NCBI RefSeq assembly: GCF_021134715.1
Contig: NC_060025.1
Location: forward strand, 3,038,001-3,102,000
DNA length: 64,000 bases
Direction of reading: 5' to 3'
DNA from: Daphnia pulex
Lineage: Eukaryota > Arthropoda > Branchiopoda > Diplostraca > Daphniidae
How positions within the stretch are numbered: the first letter of the stretch is position 1; each line of letters opens with the position of its first letter. Both the position numbers and the translations under genes were made by a program. A model generated the notes under the pieces. That model was not told where the DNA came from. It searched no databases and worked only from the letters and a program-made list of their open reading frames with translations. Below, in pieces: positions 14,038 through 27,000 of the stretch.

Positions 14038-14042
14038 ATTGG
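14038..14042 (-). promoter_or_regulatory. CCAAT box in the shared promoter
   Basis: CCAAT on the minus strand about 115 bp upstream of the PPM1D-like start codon, next to a CRE. The position is plausible, but the motif is short. Confidence 0.35.
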
Positions 14043-14052
14043 TTGGTCTCAA

Positions 14053-14060
14053 TGACGTCA
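14053..14060. promoter_or_regulatory. CRE palindrome (TGACGTCA)
   Basis: A full CREB/ATF-type palindrome lies in the 607-bp interval between the divergent PPM1D-like and RpS24 start codons, about 130 bp from the phosphatase ATG. As I recall, the human PPM1D promoter is also controlled through a CRE, so the site may be functionally conserved; that link is inference. Confidence 0.5.
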
Positions 14061-14489
14061 TGAAACATTTGAAGAACGCTATCCGAAACTTCTAGATTTG
14101 AAAATCGTTAGTCTTCATTTTCTACTTTCGTTTGTAAATGATTAAAGTATTCTAATTTAGAATCTTTGAAATTGAAGAAATATTTTCGTTTAAAATGATT
14201 CTATTTTTATATTGCGGTTAAAAAACAAAAGATGTTAATGGGAATTGGGGACGCGTCTATGGCAACGTAGCTAACCGTACGCAGACTGCATTCCAAATTT
14301 CGAATTTTGCAATCTCAAATTAATTTTCTTTTTCGCAAATATTATTGAATCTAAATTAATGCCAATGATTTTAAAATCATTCAACAACGATATTTTATTT
14401 TATTTCACTAAATAGCATTCTTTCAAATGTAAAAAATATTGAATTCCGAATCCTAATGGCAACCCTGCTCGAAGCTAGTTTGGTTCATT

Positions 14490-14497
14490 CTTTTCAC
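14490..14497 (+). promoter_or_regulatory. 5' TOP-like transcription start of RpS24
   Basis: A C followed by an uninterrupted pyrimidine run (CTTTTC) sits 40 nt upstream of the RpS24 ATG. Ribosomal-protein mRNAs of animals typically begin with such a tract, which places them under growth-dependent translational control. The exact start is inferred. Confidence 0.5.
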
Positions 14498-14529
14498 ACC
14501 AGAGTTCTCTCCCCACCAGCGAATTCACA

Positions 14530-16001
14530 ATGGTAATGAAAATTTCTTCTCAAAATCTCTTTTATTCGTAGACATCCTACCGTTGATAAACGTATTTTGC
14601 GTTTTAAATATCTCGTCGATATATCACAAAATGGTGCTTGCAATTTTGAAATCTTTTTAATTATTGGTTAATTTTGTGTCTGCAAGTGTTTGGGTGCCGA
14701 CTTCTGTCAGTCACAAACACATTGAGGGACTTGTGGTTTGTGTAAGTTTTTTGCTAACATGTCTTTTTCTTCATTATGAATAGGCGGAAGTCACGGCTAC
14801 TATTCGTACCCGCAAATTCATGACCAACCGACTTTTGGCCAGGAAACAGATGGTAAGTTTGTTTGGAAATTTATAGTTGTATGACAGGGGACTAACGAAA
14901 TGTTAAACGTTGCAATTACAGGTCGTAGATGTCTTGCACCCCGGCAGATCCTCCGTCCCCAAGAAGGAGATCTCTGAGAAGCTGGCCAAGATGTACAAAG
15001 TCACACCTGATGTGGTTTCCTGCTTTGGTTTCCGTACCAACTTTGGTGGCGGCAAGTCAACAGGATTTGCCTTGGTGTATGATTCCATGGACTTCCTCAA
15101 GAAGTTTGAACCCAAGCATCGCCTTGCCCTGGTTAGTCACCCTTGCATAAACAATCTTTGAATCTAAACTAATATCTTGTTTCTCTGAGTAGAAGGGTAT
15201 GTTTGAGAAGAAGAAGGTATCTCGCAAACAGCGAAAGGAAAGGAAGAACAGAATGAAGAAAGTCCGAGGCACCAAGAAAGCGAAGGTTGGAGCTGCTGCC
15301 AAGAAGGTAAGAGTTAATTTTCAATTAGTGGCATTTTGCATGCTGTCGCTGATCTTGATTGATGGAATGGATAGAAAGTCTTTTCACTTAGTAATTTAAC
15401 CAACAACAATGACCAAATTGTTGCAATCAAACAAAAGCTAACACCCCTTTTGAAATAATGAAAGTCTTTCACCCTTGGGAAAGTTTGCCATTCTTACAAA
15501 TCTTTTTTGTGGTTTCTAATAATGCACCCCATCTTCCCTATGCCCATTGGGTTCAATTTGCCCGACCATATTTCTTACAGCTCATTTCTTTTAACACGCG
15601 TTCTCCCCAACTCTGACACTACCACCTAATCGCTTTCTAGTTTTGAAATAATTTCACGGAGTCGTGCTTGCCGAGATTAGATGGAAAGTAGCAAGGTTCA
15701 ACAGTAGAGTCCGCACGCTTCATTTTACTCATTCATTTATTCATTCATTCGCTTCATCATAAATTTTTCGGGAACTCCTTTTGATAATATTTTCTAAACA
15801 AAAAATTCTCTGGTGGTGGTCTTCTATCTTCTCCTTCTGGGCCGTTTTAAATCTACTACCCAACTCAGAAATAAACCATCGCTCAAAATTGCTTCGCGTA
15901 TGGGTTTATCCGGTGCGAGGTGTGTGTTCTGACCGTCGGATGGCGTGACATGTTTTCTAATCCAAATTTTCTTATTTTTATTTTTCACGTCTCAACAGTA
16001 A
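14530..16001 (+). CDS. RpS24: 40S ribosomal protein S24 (eS24)
   Basis: A component of the small ribosomal subunit. Coding exons are 14530-14532 (only the ATG), 14784-14852, 14922-15131 and 15193-15306, all in phase, encoding 132 aa before the tail (human eS24 is about 133). The protein reads [20 protein letters not shown], then [35 protein letters not shown] and the basic tail [19 protein letters not shown], all typical of eS24. Exon 4 ends in Lys-Lys before GTAAGA, so only the stop or a few residues are missing. Candidate last exons are an acceptor at 15998 followed directly by TAA (15999-16001), which matches family members ending in KK; one at 15640 (Phe then stop); or one at 15580. An AATAAA at 15870-15875 favours one of the two nearer ones, so the end given here is uncertain. 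Confidence 0.93.
15870..15875 (+). terminator. Candidate polyadenylation signal for RpS24
   Basis: AATAAA about 560 nt after the last certain RpS24 exon. If used, the final exon must begin upstream of it (acceptors at 15580 or 15640). Confidence 0.35.
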
Positions 16002-19000
16002 GGTGTACCCGATGTCTTCTGGAATTGTCATCATCATCAAAGATTCCGAAACGCGCCAATACACTGCTATTTGCCGGCTGCGAAAAAAAATTGTCCTTTT
16101 CTTTATTTATTTTCGTCATCGCCCCGGTGGGGCTTTGGCCGTTAATTACAACCTAAAGAAGCTATTTCGACGGTGGTGGTGGTGGTGATGCATTGTTTGC
16201 GCGCCTTGGAAAGGGTTGCACGCTCCAGCGAACCACTTCTTCTAGTCCCAACAACAACTCCCTTTTTTGTAGGATAGTGGGTCGTTTCCCGCCGTTCGAT
16301 TCATTCTTTTTTCTTCTTTAACTTTAAAGACTTGTGCGCGCGGTCGGTTGACCACAAAATCACCGCCGCCACGACGCAACAGCGGAAAAAAGGTCCCGCG
16401 ATTTTGTTAGATTTTTTTTTCTTTTTTGTAGAAATTCCCACCTTGCCAAAACGGCACGCACTGACCCGTCCACTAGAAGGAAAAATCAGAAAGAACGAAA
16501 CCAGGTGGAGTTGATAAAAGCAAAGTGTATTGTGGTTGAAAGGCAATAACGAGACCGGTCGGGGTCGATGTTGATTTGACAGCTCCATATCTTTAAGTTG
16601 CGCGTTAGTTTGATCGGTCCAGGTGTATTCGGCGGCAGTACGCACGACTGGATTTTGTTCGGGAAAGGGCAGATAAATCTTGAAAGAAATGTCTTGGATG
16701 GAAGAGTTGTTAAAAGCACACGACAAGTTTTTCGCTGAAAAAGATGGTATCGAAAGTTGTTTGGTGACCTTTTCGATTTTGGGGTGAGTGAATGAATGGA
16801 TTGTCTTGTGTGTCTTTACGGGTGAATGTTTAACATCTGTGGAAAGTAAAGTGGTCTCGTGACGACGGTTCATTTCTAATGATTATCATTTGAGACGTGA
16901 CATTTTTTCGACTGGATGGTTATACCAGATAAAGAAGTTCGGGATTAAAGCGGTCTTGTCCGCACCACCGTCTCTCTCTCTTTTCTGCCAAGTGTAGTAA
17001 AGTAGAGAATAGAAATGGCAATTATGTCAACATTCTTTTGTTGTTGACGTCGATGGGGAAAAACTCGAAATCCGTCCACGCCTATGTGCTCACACGTTGG
17101 GACGTGATTGTTTGTTGGGTTGGCTGATTGGTTTACACAGGCAGGGTCGATCCCCTCCAATGGGCCGTGACTCAATTTGGGTTATTAGGAAGGTTCAGGA
17201 CTCGCATTCAATTCGAGACGGTACTTTTTTTTTTCCTACATCATTTTCGGTTTGCGTGTGTATCTGGAAAATAAAAATTTAGTTGTTGCCGAACCCGGGC
17301 TGCCGCCAGGGGCGTCCCGAAAGGAAACCTTACCTGTTGCTGGTGAAGGGGAGAGAGAGAGAGAGAGAACAGTGGGGCGTTGGTAAAAACTAAAGTCTAA
17401 AGCGACTGTAAAATTCGACTACCTGGTCAGTTGTTCGCCAAGCACCGTGAAGAGAACAACGTTGTTGTGTTCCACATTTCATCGAAACCACAATACAACG
17501 AGAGAGAGAACGTTGTGTAGCCACGCGGAATTTTTTATTTTTCTTTTCGTCTCTCATTGTTCTAAACTTGATTGACATGGATTTATTCAAAAAAGAAATT
17601 TGCAAGTGTTTCGCCATTTGGGTTTAATCTGCATTGTTTTGTGGTTGTCAATCGACTTTGCCGAGTGTGGTTGTTGTGCGTGTGTGTGTTTGTGTGACGT
17701 CTGCTGTAGGAGGACCGGTTCAAACTTAACTTTAGGTCTAAGGTAAGAAATTATTTATCTTTTTTTCAAAGAACATTCTCAGCTTCTCAGAGAGAGTTGA
17801 GATTCTTCTTCAAGGTTAACTTGAATCAACTAGATTCCACTCGCTCTCACCTGTCGCAGGGAGCCATTGTTTATGTGTCTTGAGTTCGCCCAGAAGGAAT
17901 GTGAGATTGTCTACCGTAGCAGGGATTTGGTTATTTGTTTTGCTCTTTTATCGGGCAAACCCCAAAGAAGTAGGTCGATTCGAAAGAAAAAAAGATGCAT
18001 CGTAAAAAAACATTTCGAAGAAATAATATTTTTTTAGAGATGTGTTAACCCTGAACTTTCAACAACAAAAAACACAGCTGCTCTCTCTTTCTACCTAAAT
18101 GGTACACACGAGTCACAAATTGTTTTGATGATGACGATCTTATCTCGGGCCATGAAAAGAAAAAATTTCGGTCTTGTAGGGCATGAAATTTGATGCTTTT
18201 TTTCCCTTAAAATGACTAACGGAATTTCCACATCGTAGACACAAACACTTTTGTTCGAAGGGGCTCTCGTATAATCGATTAGATGGTGATTTTTGGCGTC
18301 CAGGAAGGCCTAGAGAGAAATTCTTTGACGGGTGGCGGCCGAGGGCGTGACTTTGTTGGATTACATGATGGAATAGCTTTTTTTTGTTCTCTCTCCAGAT
18401 GTTCATTTCTATCATCCGTGTGTACATATATCTTGATAGGTTTGGAGGCAAGAGGCGAGGCTAGTAGGGTCGATTGTTTGAATGAATCAAAAAAGATGAA
18501 TAATTTTCCCCCCGTTTGGAAATTCCTCAATGCCAAACGACGAAATTATTCTGTTAGTCAATTTGTTTGGTTGTTTTCTGGCAGAAAAAAAAGATTGTCT
18601 TTTAAAAACTAACGAGCGTAGGATTTCATGCATACGTAATGATTCGTTGCACACACGGAGTGATCCTCGTGAAAGTCGATCCTTAAATGGAATTGATACA
18701 AACGGTCGAGCGAAAAACAAACCAACACCAAACCGAAAAAAAATTTGTTCAGGGCTCGCTGCTCGAATGACTTCATTGATCATGTCTCTTTGAGTTGTTG
18801 CTTCTTTCACGCAAAAGAAGTTGGCCATGGGAACACACGCTCAACAACTTTTGGGGGTCTATCCAACACTCGGTGAAGTACAGAAAAATTGGGAGCGGTT
18901 TTTTTTTTGTTTTTTTTTACACGCAGACAAAAATTTCGTGCAAGCTTAGCTTTGTGAAGTCTCTCTTCCGCTTATAAAAACTGATACGTACGGAGACGCT

Positions 19001-22000
19001 GGCTGCTGGACATTCGTGGGAATCGTGTCCACTTACGGCGCTCAACATTTATTTTGGGTATTTTCTCTCTCTCTTGTTTCTAAAAGAGAGAGAGAAGCTT
19101 TTTCCTTTTGAACGACGTCTCATTAACCTCATTTGCATCGATCATTGTGGGCGTCAGACAGCTGCTGATGGGCTTTTTCCCTATAACATGACTCGACAGC
19201 CTCATAGTCTTTCGGCAGAGTCAAGTGAAAAAGTCATTTCTTTCTCCGGCCCAGCCCGTTTCCTAACTCGAGGGGATATCGATTCTTTATTCAATTGATG
19301 AAACATTCCCAACGAGGTCAGAGAAAGATGATGATGAGAGTGTTTCTTTCTTATTCTTCTTCTTCTTCTTGTCGGAGAAAGTCGGATAATTGTCTTTAAA
19401 ACAAACGTGATGGAAAAAAAATCCTTTTTCGATCGCGCGTCCCACTAAAAGAAGAAGAAGAATCCTCGGACGTATTGGATACAGGTTGGGTCAGCAGTTC
19501 GTGAGCGAACGGGAGATTTGTGTACACATACGCAAACCAGAGGAAACAAAAGGCTCATAAAACGGGGTGTGCTACAATACCCCCCTCCTTCCCTCTCCCC
19601 ACATTGGAATAATACATCCACCTGTATAGTTTACTTTTAGACCCTATGCGGATCACCTGAAAAAAAAAATTTTGTTAGTAAAAAAAAACCGCAGGCAACA
19701 GCAGGAAGGTGACAGTAGACACACACACATGTGGGAATTGGTCATGACCGGACGTTATAGTTGGTAGACTTTTTTGGGTTAGATCGCCGCCCACCCCACT
19801 TTTAACTTACTACTCTACAACTACCGGCTATGGGTCACTACTTGGTGTCCGGTAAGTTAGTAGTAGTACCTAGTACCTAGGTGTAATATTGATTCATTCG
19901 CGTGACCCGTTCTGGTTTTCTTTCCTTTTTTTTGTACCATTGCCGGTCGCGGGAAACGGCCAAAATAGTGCCTTTAGGTGTATCACACAAAGGATAGTTC
20001 ACTCCCGAAGGCTCTCGGTCATTCGGAAATATCAATGGAGTGGTTCATTGTTTAGTTTTTGGTTATTTTATTTTATTAGGATGGGTTAGTATTATATTGT
20101 TATATAGTAGTAGTAGCTATATGGCAGTAGCCTTTTTTTCCTAGTGGTCAAAACTTACGGACGTTTCGGGGGGCCGTTTTTCGTGAGTTCCGCTCATTGT
20201 TTTGTTTTTTTCTTCGTGATAGTGTAAGATATCTTATGTTATGGGTTTCTCTCTCTCTCTCAGCCCCCCGTATCTCTTTTCCTATCCGCTAACAACTTTA
20301 GACCATGGTATCAATTTGTACTTTTCCCAAAAAAATTCCCTGACGAAAAATAATAAAAGAAATGAACATTTGTCGACTTCCCCGGCGCTTCTAGGAAAAA
20401 AACAAAAAATAAAAACAAGTGCTGGACGGAAAAGGGGGGGGATGAACCCCGGGGTAGTCGAGGGGTTTGTAAAGTGGAAGGAAGTTTAGCTCATTATCAA
20501 ATATATACACACAAGAAGAAAAAAGGAAGAATATATAAGACAAATGGCGTATAGACCTTTTGTCGGTGGACGCGCTGTGTGTGTGCTTTTTTAGTGCTGT
20601 AAGTATATACGTTGGAGCCAAGAGGAACTTCTGCTGTTTTATAATATATTTCTGGCGGAAGGGATATGACGTCAACTTGTTGCTCAGTTTGGTGTTGTTA
20701 CACGTCGAGGATAACGAGAACACTTCCACAAGAAGAAGTTTTCCAACCGTTTTTTTTTCCCCATCTAGCTCTGTCCTTTTTTGGGACTGGGTGAGAATCG
20801 ATTAAGGTCGGCGCGAATCGAATCAATTTGAATTGCCATAGCGCATTTGGCAGAGCCTGTCCAACGCACGTAACAAAGAGAAGATTCTTTTATACCCATC
20901 CAAAACTCAACAAAAGCCTTGAAAATGACCGAGCTCTTTTTTATTCATGCTCAGTCGCTGTGTGTGTGTGATGTGATGTAATTATTATTACAATTCACAG
21001 ACACTTTTCTTCGGCGAAAAAAAAGGGGGGTGTTTATTTGTGTGAAATAAATCACCTTAAAAAAGAAAATGATTTAATTTCTCTTTTTTATTAAGTATGA
21101 AGAAGACCCTTGTGTCAGGGCTGCGATGAGTCATGGCGTGAGCGTGCACATCTCCCCCAGTTTGACTCTCGTCAAACACTAGACCCTCAAAAAAAGTTCC
21201 CAAAGGCCTTTTTTTTTCGAACAAGTCATTTCCACTAATAAAAAAAAAGAATAAGACGACTCCCGAAAAAAAAAAAAAAGTATTTTCGTGTGTGTGTATA
21301 AATATTACCGACATCCGGCGAGGCTAGAGGCCATCTTCTTTTTCCCCCCCTTGTGTTTTTCTTGGATTCGTTTGTACGTGTGTTCTTCTTCTTCTTCTTC
21401 TTTTGGCTTGTGTTACAAGGACTTTTTTTCTTTCTTCCTTTTGAAGTATGTGACTTGCATCACCAAAATGTTGTCTCGAGAGGAAATTAAATATTCAAAG
21501 GAGACGACGAGCTCCATCGACTGTTTTGTCAAGGACGGCGATTATTTTTTCCCTTTTTAATGAACTGATTCATCGCCTTGTTAAGATTGCTGGGGAAAAT
21601 GAATAGCAGTCTCACTACCATATACACCATCTTGATTCCAGCTAGGCTAGAACCGAAGGAATGATGAAGAGAGAGAAACTGATAAAGGTTGTAGAACCCT
21701 ACCACCGCTGCTGCTGCTGGGTGTGTGTGGGAAACAAAAGAGGGGCTACTACCTGTAGAGGAGAAGAAGGTGAAAGGTCATCGGCCCTATAAAAAGAATA
21801 AGATAGCGCTTTCAACCTTTTGCTGCTGCTGCTGGGGGGTGGGTGGTTCTTTGGTTGGGTGATATATAAAATAAAAGGTGCAGAGGCCAACCGCGGCACC
21901 TGTCTCTTATATAGACGGGCGAGGTATACACATCGCCGGGCTAGAATAGATATAGGACCCTTTTGTGTCTGGGCGGGGATCGTCGGTGGTTTTTCTTTTG

Positions 22001-24062
22001 ATCATCTCTTCTTTTTTAAGATTATTTTTTTCTTTTTTGGCTTTTAACACAAAATGTCTTGAAATGAATAATGAAGATGTTTCACTTATGGAATTTTTAT
22101 TTCGATTTTTTACCCGGGAAATTTGAAATTCCTGAAATGTTGGACTGTAATAAATGAAACTAAAGCGAACAGGAAATGAACTGTTGATGATGATGATTAG
22201 CCCACATTTGGTGATTTTTGGGTTGTTTTCTTATCTGTTTTTACGATGGGCCGTCCGAACGGAGGAGAAAGCGCGGCGACTATCGTGACTATTCACGAAA
22301 AGAGCACGAAAAATGTGTCTGAAGATCATTTGCGATTCCACGCAATAACAAAATCCCCATTGTCATCAGTTTTTTCCGATGAAATTCCACATTTTTCTTC
22401 AAATCGGAAAAACAAAGTTTTAAAAATGGTGGCTTTTAGACATCACATTTTCGCCCGCGCTCTAAATCATTTTTCCAAAGAAAATCGGGGCCGAGCCCTT
22501 TTTTTTTCTTTTTTAACACCTAAATTCCTCAGTGTGTTAGTGGGGGTATTTCTTAGCTTTTAGCTAAAAAGGCCCTCTCGAGCTGCAGACAACATTCCAA
22601 AAGTGAATTCGTATCTTTCACGGTCCTTTGAGATGTTAAAAAAAAAAAATGGGGCGGACAGACATTTATTTGATTCTTGAGAAACAGGCACCGGCGGCGG
22701 CATCCTCTTGCCAAAAAATCTTGTCTATCCCATTTGAGAAAGAAAAAAACATATTCTCCGCGTAGCGAAAGTAACATCACAGAAAAGACAAATGGGAGTT
22801 ACGACCTTATGCGCTTCAGCATCTTTCTTTCTTTTAAAGTTGTGCCGGAGGAATTTCCCCGACCGAAGTTTTCCTTGTTCTAGTAATAATCATTTTCTTA
22901 AAAGAGAGGCAAATAGGCAGGATAGAGATCGGTCACTTTCGGGATTCGGTTTTATTGTTATATGCGTCTCTATTTGGGACGTGTAGTATCTCCTGAATAT
23001 GGATGAACGCAGCAGCATCAAATACGGTGGCGGCCAACATCACGGAGGCTGGAGGCCAGTTTTTTTTCTTCTATTTTATTTGAATAAATCAAGAGAATTT
23101 TTTTGACCTTCGAGTTGAGATGAGCGCGCGTGCGGGAGTCGGCCCCGTTTGGTCAAAAGGAAAAAAAAAATAAAAAAAAATTCCTGACGGTCAAATTTTT
23201 TCTATCGGACCTCGGCTGTCGATCTAAATTGGAATTGTTGAATCCTTGGCTCGTTTTTATTTTCTAGAAAACATTTCGTACTTTTTTTTTACCTTGTGAG
23301 GACGTGAAATAAATAGCCGCTGTCCGCGTGACCGCGTGACGTACATCAGCTGGAGAAAAAAAAATGTTTCATTTAAATTCTTGGTTCGTTCGAATTGTTT
23401 TTTGGAAAAGAAAATGGCGCGCAGTTGACACAGGTGGTGTTGCTCGTTAAAAAAAAAAAAGGTAGCTGAACGACGGGAAGTTGTTAACTTATTGATAATG
23501 ATGTAATCTCTCCTCCTCCCCATCTGGCGGGAAAGATAAACGAAATTTCGCCCCGCAGGAAGAGTGAAAATGTGTCGTCGTTTTCTAAAATAACAACACA
23601 ACAACTAGAAGGAAATGGCGAAAGAGCAGACGGTAGTGCTGCTGCTCCAGCGCATATTCTGATTGTGGAATAATCTCTTTACCATTTTCTAAATGAAGAA
23701 CTTTCACTCGTTGGCCGCCATTATTCAATTTTGGGTTGTGTACAGCAGCTCCTTCAAATTTCTTCTTTTAAAATAAAATAAAAATAAGATGATGAGACCC
23801 CGAAAGGGCGGTAACGGTTTTCTCGGTGGCGTCGGTTATTGCGGTTGCCATTTTTTTCTCTCCCCCCCCCCCCCAACGTGTAACGTGAATAAAAAAAAAG
23901 GAGGAGCGGCTTTTGATTTCTTAAAGAGTAGTACACGGCAGGTCACGACAGTTCAATGCTAACTCGAGATATACTTTTGTGTGTGTGTTGTGCAGGTTCT
24001 CATTGGAGGCGGGAGCTTGTGAAAAAAAGTAAAAAAAAAAAGAAAAGAAGAAGAAGTTAAAG
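16002..24062. other. Gene-free stretch upstream of the Storkhead-box gene
   Basis: No exon series can be built here. The sequence has frequent A, T and C homopolymers and short GA or CT runs. A possible acceptor (polypyrimidine/GT run then CAG at about 23995) lies about 70 bp before the Storkhead ATG, so non-coding 5' exons of that gene may be hidden here. The 190-codon minus-strand frame at 16301-16873 is discussed under rejected items. Confidence 0.45.
23862..23874. repeat. Poly-C tract
   Basis: Thirteen consecutive C about 190 bp upstream of the Storkhead-box start codon. Confidence 0.9.
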
Positions 24063-27000
24063 ATGAGCGTGATTTCTTCCCGCGACCCGGGAATGACGGC
24101 AATGTCGACGACGTCAGCGACGTTGACCCGACCGGGTTCAAGATCATCTGAATTACGACCCATTTTCCTGTTGGAACGCTGTTTAGCCATCCGTTTCGAG
24201 CGGATGGCTCAGTCGACGTCGACAGCAGCAGCAGCGACAACAACAGCAACAACAACAACATCATCATCCAGCAAGAAATCGGAATCTCGGCCCGGGTCGA
24301 GTCTCAGCCAATTGTCCAATTGGTTCAACTTCCACCAGCCATCGAGGGGGCACAACAACGGTGGCACTCCGCTGCCACCTGCACCGGCTCCGCCGGAATC
24401 TTGCGCTTCCTCCGACCGTACCATCCGCCAGCAACAATCCATCAAGGAGCCAACAACAACAGCAGCAGCCCTGGTCAAGGATTCCTCGGCTCCAGCCGGT
24501 TGGGTTTACGACGGCGGATTTGTTCTTTATCAGGTGAGTTTTCTCCCATTTTTGGCGTTTTCTAAAGGTACGATAGCCATCACATCATGAAAAACATGAG
24601 CTGAAATTTTATATATGACGAAATCGTGCGGGACATAATGTTCGTACGGACAGAAGAAGGCCATCGTTTTTTTATTTTATCGGAGGAATAGGTAAAAAGG
24701 TAAAAAATGTTGGTTATCCGCTACCATTTCCTAATAAGGCACACAACTCTCTGGAGAGAGATGGTCTAGAATAAAACAATAGTTTACATTTGATAATATT
24801 ATTCGAAAGTTTTTATTTTTTTCTAACCAAAAGCCGCCACAAATTCTTCACTGCCACTCCTAGAAAAAACGAACGAACGAAATCCTGGAATGCGATAGAA
24901 CAAAAAAGAGGAGCGATAGTCAAATGAGTGTAGACATTGAGAAAAACTTGTGTGTGTGCGTGTACGCGCCGGGTTTTTTTGGTCAACGACGATAACCCGT
25001 TCTGTCGCAACTCCCGCCGGGCGCCAGACCAAACAAGTCTTAACTGCGACCCATGTTTCTTTTCTTTTTCGTTTGGAAAAAACGATCCTGTCGACCTGTC
25101 GACAATGATTTAACTCTGGGACACAACAAGAAAACAAAAATGCCAAAAAAAAAAAAATAATAAAAACATAAGCGAAATTTTTATTTTATCGGTCGTCAAA
25201 CTTGACCTTTTCTTTTTCTTTTTTTATTCCAAAAAGAAACTGAACAACTTTCTTCATTGAAGCGGTGGGTTCGCTTTCGTTTGCTGGGCTCCCCTCAAAT
25301 TGTCTGTGCATGGATATCGGACAGCAGAGAGATACGATATAAAAATGCCGTCCGTGTTCTTGGGTGTGGCCGTGTGTGTTATGTTTAGGGGCGCGGCCAC
25401 ACACCTTTTTTTTTCAGACTTTCTAGACAAAAGGCCAACAAAATAAAACAGTAAAAAAAGAAAAAGACCATTTTGCAATAGCAGATAGCCCGCAACAACA
25501 ACAACATTGGTGGTTATTTACATTTCCCGTTCGTATCATATATAATATCCCCTGCGAGGACGCAAGAAATGAAAGTGTTGGAAAAAAAACTTGCCATGTC
25601 AAAAGATGGATATGCCCGTGATGTGATAATAATAATAATAATGTATTCTCTCTCTCTCCCTTTTTGTTCGATTAGAATTTCCAAGAAGCCAATGGCTATT
25701 GCTACTGGAACGGTGCCCTGCTGGAAGCGGTGACTTCGCTGAAATTCGTCGGTCACGTGACACCGTCGACCATTCTCGTCACTGGCGAAGAATCCTGTCT
25801 GGAAACGGTCAGATCGGCTTGGGCACGCAAAGTTCTAAGGGCCCCGTCCGCCTACGTGATTGTCCTCGTCGGTAAATATCTTCTTTTTCCTATATTCTCT
25901 AGACTTTATAGACAGATTTCGTGATTGTATTTTAAGTAGACGCAAACGACGACGTATTAACCACAGCCAGAGTCCTTCAGGGGGGTCTTATGTCTATGCA
26001 TGCATAGATGAATCCGGTTTTGTATACGTCTATACTTTCTATAATACCTGGTTATCTTTATATGTGGACATTTAGAAGTTGTCATCGCCCGCCTCCCCTC
26101 GGGGCGAATAAGCGCTCTTGCGAAAATCACGTGAAAAAGCCGCGGATGATTTGGCCACGGACTTTATTTGCTAATCTCGGTCAATAAAAATTCCCGGTTC
26201 TTCTCTTTTTGAAAGGAAATGAAAGTGCTGAACCCCCCGCAAATAGTTAGAAAAAATAATCAAACCAGTATTTCTTTTTTTAGGTTGAAAATGAGAATCG
26301 TTTATTCTTATAATTCGTGAAAAGAAGAAGGAAAAACTCTGAGCGTAGGTGGAAACAATGGGTGGATCAGTTGCGGTCAATGGTACACTGCCGAGCTTTT
26401 TTATTTTTTAGTTTTTCGGGACTCTTATTTCGATCATTTAAAGTAAAACGGAGGTATAATAACAATGACGAGAGGAGGGGGTGGGGAAGTATATAAGGCA
26501 GTTTGTGTCATCATAAGTTGAAATGGGAGGAGGTGGAAAGGAAAGTTTGTCCATTTGCGTGGCGCGGATGTTTGAGCTTCTTCATCGTTTTATCGGGCCG
26601 GCGTTCGTGAAATGACGACGATTTTTTGCCTTTTTTTTTTCTCTTCTAACCCAACAAAAGTCTGTGCATTCCATTCAGCGACGAAATGACTTAAAAAGAA
26701 AGAAAAAAAAAAGTCTCAAAGTATTTTATTTTCTGACAGAGAGAAATCGCGGACAAACTTTCTACTTGCACCAAGTCAAATTGTTATTTTCCTAGCGCCG
26801 TTTGTTTGGCGCAGGCCAACAACGTTTCTGAACGACAATTTTCAAACAAACAAAACTCTAAAGGGGGTTCAATCGGGAGAGAGATGATCATTAAGACATC
26901 AAAAGATGACGGTTCTCTCTCTCTACGAATAATATTATTTTTTTTTTTCCTCCTCGATTCATAATTGATACATAACGGAGCTCGGCGGGAGTCCCGGCCG

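Noticed and set aside
16301..16873. 190-codon open frame on the minus strand
   Set aside because: No recognised domain, the 3' part is A/T-run low complexity, and no partner exons or promoter are evident. It may be chance; only transcript data would rescue it.
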